DNA from: Sarcomyxa edulis
Taxonomy: Eukaryota; Basidiomycota; Agaricomycetes; Agaricales; Mycenaceae
Assembly: GCA_009761415.1 (NCBI GenBank)
Contig: QUOL01000002.1
Span: forward strand, 2,542,001-2,606,000
Length of the DNA: 64,000 bases
Direction: 5' to 3'
Under the pieces are notes generated by a model. It made no database searches. It was not told where the DNA came from and saw only the letters and a program-made list of their open reading frames with translations. Made by a program: the position numbers and the translations under genes. Below are positions 44,757 to 57,069 of this stretch, in pieces (position 1 is the stretch's first letter; each line of letters opens with the position of its first letter).

Positions 44757-47700
44757 ATGCCCAGAGAAAACCGCAAACGAGGCAAGAAAAACAAGAAAAG
44801 CAAGGAAGAAGAGTACCCTATCGCTTCCACTGTAGTTGCCCCAGAGCCCGAGCCAGAACTTGCTACGCCTTCCTGGATCACTTCTGCACCCGCAACAACC
44901 GAGGAGGTCAATGCTGAAGCACCGTTCGGATATGTCGACGTCGATGTCAAAGCGTATTTCAGGACTGTCGATACTCAGATTCGAGACTGGCAGGACAATG
45001 CTCCCGATCCCGCTGATGCGGACCAGGACATAGACCCTAACGAAGGTGTGTTCTAATTTATGACCCAATGCACATATATTGAATCGTTCGGTTTAGAAAG
45101 ACGCATGTTCTTCGTCGCTGCTCTCACCGAGATGACTGGGAAGGAGAAACAGCTTGCCACGGACCCTGATTGTTCGTTCATTCTCGAAAGAATGACTTAC
45201 TCGATGGATGATTTTGTACGGAGGGTGTTTGTGGATAGTTTGTCTGGTTCGTGAGTGCCTCATACATAATCACATAATCAGCCTTAGCTGACCGTTGGAT
45301 ATAAAGCTATGAAACGCTTGTGCGCCACCGATTCGCTTCGCATGTATGTCAGACCCTGTTCACAGTAGCTGCAGATACTGTCTCTCGAGAGGTACGTTCT
45401 CATTTATACAATGATACACCCTCTAATCCAAAGCTTGCAGTGTCGAGGTATCTTACCAAAAGTCCCAGACTCTGATCCTACAGAACGCGGTGAACTACTG
45501 ACATTGACTCAGCTTATACTCGACGTATGCAAAGTAAGTCGCGATTAACTTATGCAGCATCTGCACCACGTTCTAAACGCGAGTAATTCTCCAGGAACTC
45601 CTCCCATCCCTCACGTCGTTAATAATGGACCCATTCGCGTCCCACGTAATTCGTGCTTTACTTCTCCTCCTATCCCCGTCCAAAAATATCTCCACCACCG
45701 CAGTCCATTCCCAATCTTCAGCCGTCCGGTCCAAAAAAAGCGCCGCTTGGAAGTCCCGTCAAGGTCCTCTGAAATCTGTCTTCGATGACAAGGGGAAGCA
45801 TCCTCAATCCCAAAATGCTCCTTCCACGTCCTCGAGAAGCGTGCCACCAGAATTTACGAAAATGGCGCGTAAATTCGTTCGAGCGGTGCAGAAAGAACTT
45901 GGCGAGAATGAGACGAGAGCACTGGCTGCTAATAAAGTCGCGAGCCCAGTTCTACAGGTAAGCTATGCTAATCTTACAACGGTTCGAATCGCTACTAAAT
46001 CTGTTCATATGTTTAGATATTGTTAGACATTGAGACAGATCATGATATGGCTGACTCGCCTGGCTCGCTCATGGACAGAGTCATGGTCGGTATCATCACA
46101 ACATGTCGTGCGTATAACTTGCGGCCTTCATACAATGCAACTTCCAGCTAATGCTATATTGTAAGACGAGAATCCAGATTCGTTGTCGTCTATGGAACCG
46201 TCAGACTATCTAAACACCCTTCTCCATGACCCAACGTCGTCTCACCTCCTCGAAACCATCGTATCGCGTTGTCCGGAAACCGCGTTTGCTGTATTATGGT
46301 CAACCTACTTCCATGATGAAGAAGGAAAAGCAGGAAGTAGAGGTAGACTTTTGCCAAGATTAGCTACCCATCCTGTGGCCAATTTCGTGTTGGCGAAGGC
46401 TCTGGAAAGAGCTAATGCGGAACAGTTGGGTGAGGCTTGTGAGGTTTTGGAAGGTGGGGGATGGAGCAAGCTTGTTAGTAAGTGCTTACTTGTCTCGGAT
46501 CTCTTGTATGAGACTATTGACTGACTTGAGTGTTTTCCACTAACAGAATCAGCTAAGACTGGTGTACTACGTGCGATGATTGATCGAGCAGCTGCCATCA
46601 ACTCTCTCGAGAAAGAGATCGGGGAGGTACGTTTGTTTTGTTTTGGTTCATAAGAACATATACCTAAATCACACCCTTCCACGTCCAGGCTATGTTCACT
46701 GCATTCGATTTGACGACCCCTGAGGACCATACTCTTCTAGTTCCATGCGTCCTGCGACTGAAACCTCTCGATGTACGCAGTCGTTACTCTTATCATGCAC
46801 ATGTGCATCCACTGACCTAGAATGTAGGAATATCAAACTGCTCTTGCGGCCCAAAAACCTCAAGTCAAGGACTCAAAACCACAACATGGTTATGGCCAGC
46901 GCAATACCAATGCAAACGATGATCCGATGGAACCCACAGTCCAGGGTGCCCTTCTCCTACAGTCCCTTCTCCGGCTTTCTGCACCTCACAATCAACTGGT
47001 ATTAGCCAGGTAAGCTCTTCCTTTCGGCCGACTACGACCTTATTCACTCATTTTCTTCTGGCTCCCACCCAAGTCTGACATCCCTACCTATGGACGAGCT
47101 GTTAGGAATCGCACATCATGCAATGAGTTCGCGAGTTTTGGATGCCTTGCTGGAGTCACCGAGTGTTCCTATGAGCGCGAAACGACAATTCGTTCTCGGA
47201 TTTATCGGTCACTATGAACGACTTGTGGATGACCGTATTGGGAGTCGCGTCGGAGATCGTTGTTGGGCGTTTGCTGATACATACTTGAAGGTTGGCATTG
47301 CACAATCGATTTTTGTTGTATGACATCACTGATTTTCTCTCCTAGGAAAAAATTGCACGGTCACTTGTACCACACGAACAATTCCTTGCAGGCTCCTACT
47401 ACGGGAAATTCTTTGCACGCAACCTGAATCTGTATCTACTCCAGCGTCGACCGGAAGATTGGAGGAAAATGCAAACAGACCGAGCGCAGGCTGCACTTGC
47501 TGCTACTCGTGCAGCTCAACCCACGCCTCTTTCATCATCTGCATTATTAGATCCCGTGGCTACTTCCACGTCGGCGAAGAAACGGAAACGAGAGGGACGA
47601 CCAGATAACGAGATAGATGCTCTTTTCGATGCCACTCTTGGAAAGAAGATCAAGAAAGGAGCACTACCAAGTGCAGTTCCAGTAGCCGATCTTATAGCAC

Positions 47701-47822
47701 CCTCTACGATACCTGGGGAGAAAACGACGGAAGCAGGCTTGGACGAGGTTCTGGGTGCCATCCGACTAGCCCCAAAAGACGAGAAGGAGCATAAAAAGAA
47801 GAAAAAGGCTAGAACGAAGTGA
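44757..47822 (+). CDS. NOP9: Nucleolar pumilio-repeat protein Nop9
   Basis: Pumilio-repeat RNA-binding protein of the 90S pre-ribosome that shields the 3' end region of 18S rRNA from early cleavage. It starts with a basic tail ([19 protein letters not shown]), then [22 protein letters not shown]. Puf-type repeats follow: [181 protein letters not shown]. It ends in a basic KKKKKARTK tail at 47822. About 800 aa over about 13 short exons. Domain order and length are normal for the family. Confidence 0.95.
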
Positions 47823-48003
47823 AGTGAATGACGAGTACTATTTCGTGCATTATACATGCATATTATCGATGCACATCATTCTCACATTGAATATTGACTC
47901 GTCAAGGCCTTCATCCTCGAAAGGTCAATTATGATTGAGGGATGCATGCATATATGATAAAGTACTACAAGTTGATAATATTACAGTTCAATTATCCATC
48001 ACT

Positions 48004-51000
48004 TCACTGTTCTTGACGACAACAGGAGAGCCAGGCGAACCACATCATGGTCCTCAGCTGCAAGACATCCTCCTTCCAGGCCATCGACTGATTTTGCTCC
48101 CGGAACTCCTTCGTCAACTTCTCGCACCGCGCTATATTCTCTGGACTGACGAAGTCTATCGCAACCTTAACGCAATCCGCTAGGTTACAGACCTAGAGCA
48201 CAGAAAGAAATAGGAATCATGATTAGACCCAAATCGAGAAGATGACGACTTCGAAAACAACGCCTTACCTGATGAGCGCATCCTGCCGGTATGAAAACGG
48301 CCTCTCCCGGCTTCTGATATATCCTATAACTTTTCACTCCAGTTTCGTCGAACAGCTCTTTCCGCAAGACCTCGTCTATATAGAATTGCTGCGAGTGAAT
48401 AGGATCATGCTGGAAGCTCCCCTTGAACCTCTTTTTCAAAAACTGGCGAATTTTATCGCTATCCCCCGCTCTGTATATGTCCCAAACAGCAGTACCCGGA
48501 TTTCCGTCAGGGGTGGAAGCGGCGTAGGTCATGATGTTGAGGGCGTCTGCCATATCCATGTGTAGACGCGTCGAACCCTTACTGCCAGCCCCTTGATGCG
48601 AGGCCATAGCGTTATACATTTTGGGCCCTGTGTATATTTAGGTATTTGTAGTAGTCAAGATAGAAGAATGAGAAATCGTACCTAGGTCTGGTGATACGGT
48701 ATTTGCAGGGAAATGAGAAGCAATGTTTAGAACACCATCTCTGCGCACGTAATTCGGTACCGGGACAGCATGACGGAAGTCCTCATAAAGCTCCGGGAAC
48801 GCCGATCTGAAATCCGTCGATGGAGGCCAATCCTAATTGGAAAAAGTAAAGTAATAGCGGTTCAGTATTCGAGGACTCAATAAAAAAGGATAATATCGAG
48901 AGACCTTCAACTTCCAACAATCCTTCCGTCCCTCGTACTTCCCAAACCCATTGAAGAATTCCCCCACAGTGACCCTTTTGTTCGTGTCGGTCTGGCACTC
49001 GATAATCAAACAGCTCTGAGTATCATATTTTTCCATGAAATACTCGGGCGTCCAGCTTATCTCGAATTTGGGTAGCAAGTCAGTAACGACAAGAGGGTCA
49101 CCACGGGCCCATATGGGCCGAAAGACGTCATCAGTGAGTGCAGTGTCCGTGAAGCGTTGAATTATATAGAAGGGAATGGCTTCGTCGGCGCTTATGGGAG
49201 GTTCCGCATTGGGAGGCGAAGAGATTATATTGGCCATCGAGGGATTTCCGGGTACGCTAGGGATAATCAACGCAGCGGAGAGCGACGAATTAGAATTAGT
49301 TGCATGTGGCGTTGCTCCGTTCAAGGTTGATACCAGTCCAGGAGTTTCCAGTGCGTCTAGATCAGGTTGTGCCAATACTTCTTGCATATCTTTGATGGCC
49401 TGCTCAAGTTCTGTCTTACAGAATCTCGACATTGGGGAGAAATCCTTAGCCTGATGTTCATTTCTCCGGGTACAGGAGAGAAAGAAGGGATTTCCATGCG
49501 CATGTTTCTCTCGTCGAGCTTGGAGTGACGCGATCTCGCCCTGAGTCGCTCCGGGACGGTCGACGGTGAGCTCCTGGACTTGTTCGAAACATTCAGCGCA
49601 TGCTTCGCGGCCGCAGAGTCGGCACATCCAGCTACTAGAGAATATAGAGGTCATGCACGTGTCTATCGTTGAGATATAATATACGACGGATAGTCAGTTC
49701 AAATATCGAGGTGCTAACAACTTATGCGTACCGCATGTGGCGCGGACTTCACTTTCTCGAGGTCTACGAATAATCTCTGGGATCTTTACATGCTCGAACT
49801 CTTGGAGGAGAGTGGGCAGCAAGGCCTGTGCGACAGTTCGCTAGGATGGAAGACGTTAGGGTGAGGGTAATGCAGAGGCACATAGATAGGGAGACTAACT
49901 TTCGTCCGTCGGATATGTTGAGGTTTCAGGGGGATATTCCACTGCGCCGGAAAGTTCATACTCGGTGCATCCGCTTTCTGACTCTCGACAAAGCTGATTC
50001 CTACGATATTCCGTTGAGTGTCTTTCAAGAAGAACCGGATACCTTGGAATCGACAAGTATCACCAGCCCAACGACGCGTGCAAGAGACACATCGGGGAAA
50101 TTGTTCCGTCTTGTAACGATTCGACATGCAGCGCGCAAACTGAAGTTCAGGTTGCAACGGACCGGAACCTTCAATACCATCTTCTGTTATGGTTTAAGGC
50201 GCGACTGTTATTCGGAAGTGCTGGATATGTTCTAATGTGTGACTCACCATCGGTAGCCCGTTCTTTTCCTTTTGAAGCGAAGCCGGCAGCTGGTAACAAT
50301 TGTGCTGCTAAGGGGCAAGTAATCAGTATGTCGTGATCTTACCGGACCGGATTATCGGATATAAATACCGTTTTGAGCTGCGATATGGGCAGCCTCGCTA
50401 CGCTTTTTGGAATTGTATCCACGTTTTGAACCTACTTGTACCATGTGGCATGAGGGAATATACAGAATTCGGACGAAATCAACGTACCATTTGCCGTGTC
50501 AGCAGAAGTCGATTTGGATTTCCCTTTAGACTTCTTTGACTTCGGTGCCGTAGCGGTGGCATCATCATTGTCCATGGATAACGAGCGTTTCTGAGAGGTT
50601 TGGGGATGTGGCATTTGGACTTGTCCCTGAGAATCTGTTTGTTCGGATCGCGGATATGATTGTGAGGGTGGTTGAGACTGATGTTGGAACGAGTCAGAAT
50701 TATAGATAGTCCGCGGTGGGGGGTAATACGGCGCCATGTAACGCATTTGTTGTTGTTGCTCTTGTTGTTCTTGTTGATGTTGCTGCTGCTGATGTTGTTG
50801 ATGACCATGGGATGGATGTGCATGCAATGTTCCTCGCGCCGCAATACGAACAGACGCGCGGTCAGTGCTTTGCCAGGCTATGCTCTACGATTAGATCCAA
50901 CCCGGAAAGGCGTGGAAATATGATGTGATTACATACGTGTTTCGACGGTTCCAGACGGAGGTTGTTCTTGGTATCCTTGGCTGTAGTGAGCTGAGGAAAC

Positions 51001-51608
51001 ACGAAAGGCCACCAAATGAGATGGCATAAGTATGCTGAACGATAAGAGCCACATACTCTGCGATGCATAATCACCCGATAGAGCTGAATCATAATGATCA
51101 GTTCGAATCCTCGATCAGTATAATCGTATAATAACTCACAAGTCCTTTCGTCAGAATAGATGGGCGATATCACAGGGGGGCCATAACCCATACTTGAAAT
51201 ATCATGCTGTTGCGGTTGCTGCCAGATAGGGGGATTCATACCGTAGCCATTTGGATCCCCCATCCTTGCTCTTATGACACGAGACGCCTGATGATCTCCA
51301 TACATAACATCGGTGGAATTCATGTGAGGCTGCTGTGGATATGGACGCGACTGTCCATCTGTATCTGGTCTTCGTTTATTAGGATCTTCCGGAGCCTTTC
51401 CCCAGCTAGCAGCCCTCAAGTTGTAAGGTGCGTTGTGACCGAACGATGCATGATATGAGGATACATCTTGCTGATCAGATATTGGTCCGACTGAATTAGA
51501 AAGACTTGGAAGTTGACCGGGAGGAAATGCGGAGGTATCCTGGACCGCTAAGGGGTTGAGTAGCTGGCTTATAGATGTCCTTTTGTGCGAGTCGACGAGG
51601 TTGTTCAT
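48004..51608 (-). CDS. JmjC-domain protein, putative histone lysine demethylase (KDM3-like)
   Basis: Nuclear Fe(II)/2-oxoglutarate dioxygenase, probably acting on histone lysines. The start at 51608 gives MNNLVDSHKRTSISQLLNPL. A long disordered N-terminus with Gln/His-rich repeats around 50740-50830 and a basic KSKKSKGKSKS stretch follows. A Cys-rich block reads CMSNRYKTEQFPRCVSCTRRWAGDTCRFQGIRF. Then comes a zinc finger across an intron (ATC/DTCMTSIFSSSWMCRLCGREACAECFEQV). The JmjC core has FEISWTPEYFMEKYDTQ, VTVGEFFNGFGKYEGR, DWPPSTDFRSAFPELYEDFRHAVPVP and LNIASHFP. The iron-binding HMDMADALN gives His-x-Asp, and [25 protein letters not shown] carries the second His. All iron ligands are present, so it should be active. 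It ends at 48004-48006. About 12 exons. Substrate site (H3K9-like) is inferred from resemblance to KDM3. Confidence 0.88.
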
Positions 51609-52683
51609 GGCTCGACGCCCTTGAAGTTGAGGAAGAAGCAGCACAAGAGTAGCACAGACACAAGTTGAGAACGAGGTTTCAATCGCGGAGTTCGACACGA
51701 AGGTTTAAAATTCATTAAAACTCCGACAAGACGTCACAAGTCACCGTCACGTGCGCGCAGATCGATCTCTATAAACGGTTAAAAAGCTTCTATCCTTTCA
51801 CCTCGGAGTGCCACCATGAAGACCCTTTTGGCACATCTGTACAGTTCACCGGGTCATAAACCAACACATATCGCAATGTATCATTCTGATTGCACCCCTT
51901 GTTCTTCTTTCGGTTGCCCAATCTACTATTACAGAACCCAAAAGTACTTCTCCCGAAAGTAGGGTACTAGGAAGACTCAAGAGCACCAGAGCTGTCGAAC
52001 CAGTCATGCTCAGATGTCCCGATAGAAACATTGCCCTCAGCCCAATGTTTGATTTTTTCGACCGTTCATAATAGACAAGCCACCCAGAGGCCACAATGTC
52101 TATACACGATCAGGGTGAACGGGAAGAGCGCGCACACCTATGGAAATGACGATCTCGATCTCGATACGCACCCCGCGGAATTCTGATGCAATAACCTATG
52201 TGTATGTGACATGGATCCAACATGGATCCTGCATCATCACGTACACCCTACCCCGAACCTTCCCGGAACGTTCTCACCGTGAGTCTCATCCACTCACTCA
52301 AGATACGAGATCCTCCCATCAATGATGTGTGTATTCGTGGAAGCATATGTGGCGTGTCATCGGAGTTGGAATGGTCGTGAATAGAACGAATGAACGTGTA
52401 CACAGTGAACAAGGCAACGCAAAAGAAATAAAGAGAGCTTGCAAGATATAAAAGAACAAAACCCCAGTTTGAAACCTAGAAAGAAAGAAACAGGGAAGGT
52501 GACATACTAGTAAGACAGCCCAAAATGGAAAGGAGAAACGAAATAGATTCGAAGAGAGATGATGTGGCAAAACGTTCAAAAAAACTTGCCTATAAACTCG
52601 GCAACCTTCAGAAGTAAGGGGGATACTATAGGTATAGCAAGCCAACCGGCCCACCCCATGATCCCAAAGGTCGCCCAGTGCCG
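51609..52683. other. Intergenic region upstream of the JmjC gene
   Basis: Promoter of the JmjC gene and 3' flank of the Ssk1-like gene. A CACGTG-like CACGTGCG is at 51749-51756, and TATAAA at 51769-51774 lies about 165 bp upstream of the ATG. The stretch 52380-52600 is purine-rich on plus. No gene is recognised. Confidence 0.5.
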
Positions 52684-55600
52684 TCATTGATTCGATAACG
52701 AAGGAGATCTCGATAACGTCTCGGGTGGATCGGACGATGCCGACCTAGAAGGGGGATACGAACCCTCTTCGCTGGTCAAGTCCTGCGATTTCGAGTCTTG
52801 GTCTATACGTAGAAGTCCACCCAGTGAGCTGGAGTAAAACCAAGCACAAGCCACAAGGTCAAAACGTACCAGAAGCCTCGGGCAGGTTGTTAGTATTACT
52901 ATCCGTCTCGTCTTCATCCGGATTCTGTGTGGCTATATGGATGTATTGAGTCAAACTATCACTAGAGGGAAGAGGGGAAAACTGCGCACCCGCAAGCTCT
53001 AGATTACCCGCAAATTCTTTGTCAGTAAGAGTGGAAATCCGACATCTATATAGCCACTGACCTTGAGGAGTACTAAGCGACGGCTGGAACATGGAACGAC
53101 CGCCGGAACGGATTTCTGGCGTACTCGACGACGACGACGACGACGCTGACGCCAGGGAAGGTGACAGCTGAGCTATTTGAGGCGACCGTATAGTCGTGGC
53201 CGAGCTCGTGGCTACAGCAGCATTCGCCGTCTGAGTATTGCCACCGCGCACAGCAGATGACGATCGGCTAGGTGACGGCGTCGTACGTCCTGGAGGAACA
53301 TGGAGTCTGTCTGCAACACTTCGTGCCTGAGCAGTTATTGTCCTAGTTGCCTCAGGTCGGAATTCTGCCCACATCTGTAGGGCTTTTATTGAACCCCATT
53401 CGATGATCTTATTATTCAGCCAGAGAAGTGAGACTGGTTTTGTCAGGAAATCGTTGCAGCCAGCGGCTAAGGCGGCCACACGATCACTCTGTAGCGAGGA
53501 TGCAGTGAGCGCAACGATGATGACAGATGAGCGATATGGTGAAGCGTTGGACCGGGATTCTGAGGTGTCTGACGGCGTTCGCACTGGCGTCCGTTGCAGC
53601 TCTGAACGGGGCGTCGGCGGAGGATAGCCTGCAGAAGCACTTTCCTTCTCCAACTGTCTGATCTCCTTGGTCGCTTGAATGCCGTCTTTGATCGGCATTT
53701 GGATATCCATCTTAACTCATAGAAATCGTCATCAACAGCAATCCGAGAGGAGTGCGAGATACGATAACTTACCAGTATAAGATGGAAGTCTCCAGTCCGC
53801 CACTTGTCGACAGCTTCTTGACCATTCTTCGCTACGTCAAACTTGATCTTTTTCTTCGACATGAATGTCGAGAGAATAGTCTGATTGATAGGATTGTCTG
53901 GCAATGAAAGTGTTCAGTGTATAACAAAGGGTAATGTTGACGGTACATACCGTCGACAATCAACACGCTGATGGGCGGCACGACATTTGCGTCAGAGAAG
54001 AGCTTGCTTTTCTTTGGCGGAGGAGGCGTCGGAGCCTTGCTTTCGGCCGGAAGCCGTCTATTTTGAGCCTTTCGAGGACTCAATGCACCCGAAGCCCCAG
54101 GCGAGCTTGCCAGTAACGGACCCGTTTGCGGTCCAGTATCTGAGGGACTCATTCGGCGGTCCTCCGTGATTGTGAGTCTTCTGGCCCTAGCCCCCGGAGA
54201 CGAGGCCGCCGATGTGCCTCGGAGAATTTCCGTGTCCAGAATTATCGAGGGTTTGGGCGATTGAGAAGCATTATGGAGGGAAGAGAACGAGTGAGTGCGG
54301 CTCCCACCGTCTGCATCTGGGGTTCGACGTGACGACCCTCTGAATTCTGAGCCGGACGATTGAGCTTTCTCTCGGTCCGGCGGTGAGAGCTTACTTGGAT
54401 TCTTCCCGCGAGGGGGCTGAAATACTATACCAGTGGGCTGACCATCAGGGCTCTGGATAACGAGGCCTGAAGATGGTGAGCTACCCAATTTCAGGGAAGC
54501 TTCTGAGAAATACTCGATGTTATCGGGCATGCCCAGGGGTGACGGCGGTGGGATGTTTGGATGTTCCATGACATCCTTCGTGGTCGATCTTGTAGATCTG
54601 TCGGAATTCGTTCGAGTACCGGGAGGTCTACCGTTCGCAGGCGATTTGGGGGTCGGGGTGCTGACATTGGCACTGAGGAAGAAGTTGCCGCCATTTATTC
54701 CTGGGCTTGCGGGAGATGTGGCTATCGGTGAGAAGAACGGGTCCACAATAGGTTTCTTTACAGCGGTGTGCAGTGCTGTCAAGAATCGTCGAGGTCCTGC
54801 TGGCTTAGGAAGGACGATGACCTCTGGGACGGGGGTCATGGAGCCCGAATACGAGTTTAGAATGGACTGGATGCAATCCTTGATTACTTTGTAATTAGAT
54901 ATGCTGGTGAAGTGGACGATGACGACTGGGGAAGGTGGTAATGGGAGATGGGTAGGGTGACCCAAAGCTCGCGTCACATGTGTAGAAGACAGCGGACGGT
55001 GGTAGGCCGCGAGCGAAGGCCGTTTTCGAGGAGTTGCGTTCTGATAAGGCTGTTCCACACGAAGAGCCTGTAGGCGGTCCCTGAGGACATCGACATCGTC
55101 GTCGATGAAGATGAACGATAGGGGCTGAGGACCTGATGGTCGAGCTTCAATCTTTGGCGTAGCGTTAACTCCAGCTGGAAACCCGTCCACGGTCGTGGTG
55201 GCATTTGTTGTCTCCGAGCTCGAGCTGTCATCAACCTCCCCCTCTGATGAGATGTGACTAACGTCCAAGCCCCAGACCGTCAAGTAACTGGTGAGATGAT
55301 GGGCAAAGGAGCCTTTCGAGCTCGCGTACAAGGTGACCTTCTTTCCTCTCAGACTTTCTGCAAAGATAGCTAGCTCTTCCAACGTAGGCTCATCGTCTAT
55401 TGTTGAATCTACCGTCTTCGAAGGAAAAGGGGCTCCCCTCTGTAATGTCGTGGTCAACTCGCATGCACGGCCAACAGGGAACGTCTTCGGGTGTAAGCCA
55501 GTAGTTAGAGATGCTCCGACCTGGTCCAAGAGACACCGCAGCAAGTTTGCGGAGAAGTTAGGATCATTGCGAGATCGGGAGGGCGACTGTGTGTCACCAT

Positions 55601-56689
55601 CGGGCGTCGATGGTTCAGATGCACCGAATTTATGTGATATCTGGAAAGTGCACTGTAACGGCCCATCTATGTCGACGGGTGAGGCGATTGGTGCACCACT
55701 ACCATCGAGCTCGGACATCCCAAAAGGCTCCGGAAGGACCGAGCGAAGAAAGAGCCCTAGTTCGATGGAATCCCCGGGTCGAGTGGTATTCAATACTTGT
55801 CGGATGATCTGCCGGGAAATTAATTAGAGTTCCACGAGTAAGCTGAATGGCGTACGTGGATCAGAGCAAAGGAAAGACCATTCTCGTTGCCTGTGACCGA
55901 AGTATGCTTCATCCCGACATCGCCGTGAAAGATAACCAAATCTACGCCAGCCCGTGATGCCGCACCGCTCAATGCATCACCTACACTTTGCAGCACCTCT
56001 CCTACATCAAAGTCATTCTGCGGGTTGCATGCCGTGTGCTTGCTGCTTCCCGAGGGTTCGAGGAAAGCTTCCATGTTGGCAGATATGTAATTGAGGTTTT
56101 TCAAGGTGGTAAACATAGCTGACATGGAAGGGGTCGGAACAGACAGTGAACATGCTGAGAATTGTTCCTTTGCTGGGTCCAGGATTTGTGCAGGTGAGAC
56201 TTGGAGCATAGTCTGGATAATCATTTGGACACAATCCGCGAGCTCCACCGAGAGTTCGTGGAATGGGGATAGGGTGGCTGAACTGGAATTTGGGCACTTG
56301 TCGTTAGCGTGAGGTGGTGTAGGTATCCTATGAGGGTTCTGTAGAGGCTCCAGCTGAGCCGGTAGAGGCATCGATAACGCACGAGAAAAGGTAGGGATTT
56401 GCTTTTCGTCACAACGCGTAGGGGTGTTCGTGGCCTCTGGGCTATCTCCGGCATCCTGCGTACTAGTAGGAGACATGAGCTCTGATTCAGAGATATCCCC
56501 ATCAGAGTGGAAGTTGACGCGCTCCGAATTTGGGGAAGTCCGTACAGCACCGTAGGGGCGTTCAGTCGGCCAGGTGAAACCGAAATTGTTAGGGAGGTCA
56601 ACCACGACGACATCCTGGACCATACCCTCAGTATCCTCATCTGAGAACGGTGGCTGTCGCACTGTGGCGGTCAACCTGTGAGGACTCAT
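52684..56689 (-). CDS. SSK1: Ssk1-type response regulator with decayed kinase-like N-terminus
   Basis: Cytoplasmic output regulator of the fungal two-component phosphorelay, controlling the Hog1 stress MAPK cascade. The canonical receiver near the C-terminus reads ISVLIVDD/NPINQTILSTFMSKKKIKFDVAKNGQEAVDKW. It continues with the phosphoacceptor Asp in MDIQMPIKDGIQATKEIRQ, VALTAS and DFLTKPVS: acidic pair, Asp, Thr and Lys are all present. A Pro/Ser loop interrupts the receiver after KEIRQLEKESA, as in other Ssk1 proteins. Upstream, residues about 225-310 (FDVGEVLQSVGDALSGAASRAGVDLVIF ... FALIH/IIRQVLNTTRPGDSIEL) look like the N-box half of a histidine-kinase ATPase without catalytic G-boxes. 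Residues about 430-650 (LRGKKVTLYASS ... LPKPAGPRRFLTAL) look like a receiver lacking its Asp. The rest is disordered. About 1,200 aa. Tail rich in Ser/Glu. Confidence 0.88.
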
Positions 56690-57069
56690 TGGTATTGGAG
56701 GAGACCTCGGATAGCGACGTTGGCAGAACGCCTGGAGAGGCGAGAGGTAGGAGTATCGATCAGAGGATACTCAGGAGGAACTCAGTAGTTAGGTGGGGAT
56801 TGAAACTGAGATTAGCGAGTTATGTATTCCGTTGGATGAGTTGAAGGGGGCCGCCTTCTTGGCTGCAAGGCTGCATGGACGAGCGTGAGGTAAAGGTACT
56901 GACAAACAGCACCCTCAAATTCTAGCGCAGTCACGGTCATTCAACCCCTTATATCCATATAATATTCAAAAAGAGCAAAAAAAAGGAGGAAAGATTCGAG
57001 TACTCTGAAAGAGGGCCCAAGATCAATGAGAGAGCTGTGGAACGATTGCAAGTCAACTAATAATACAAT
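56690..57069. other. Intergenic region upstream of SSK1
   Basis: SSK1 promoter and ARS2 3' flank. An A-rich run is at 56975-56982. No gene is recognised. Confidence 0.5.

Noticed and set aside
45979..45995. tRNA T-loop-like GGTTCGAATC
   Set aside because: It lies in a NOP9 intron, and no acceptor, D or anticodon stem can be folded around it.
49786..51698. Independent genes upstream of the JmjC core
   Set aside because: The Cys-rich and Gln-rich frames connect by short introns to the zinc finger and JmjC exons, so they are treated as one gene.
53832..55793. Separate gene starting at 55793
   Set aside because: It is the second large exon of SSK1; the upstream exon (55820-56689) joins it in phase through a short intron.
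55333..55827. 164-codon plus frame
   Set aside because: It is the antisense shadow of the SSK1 coding exon.
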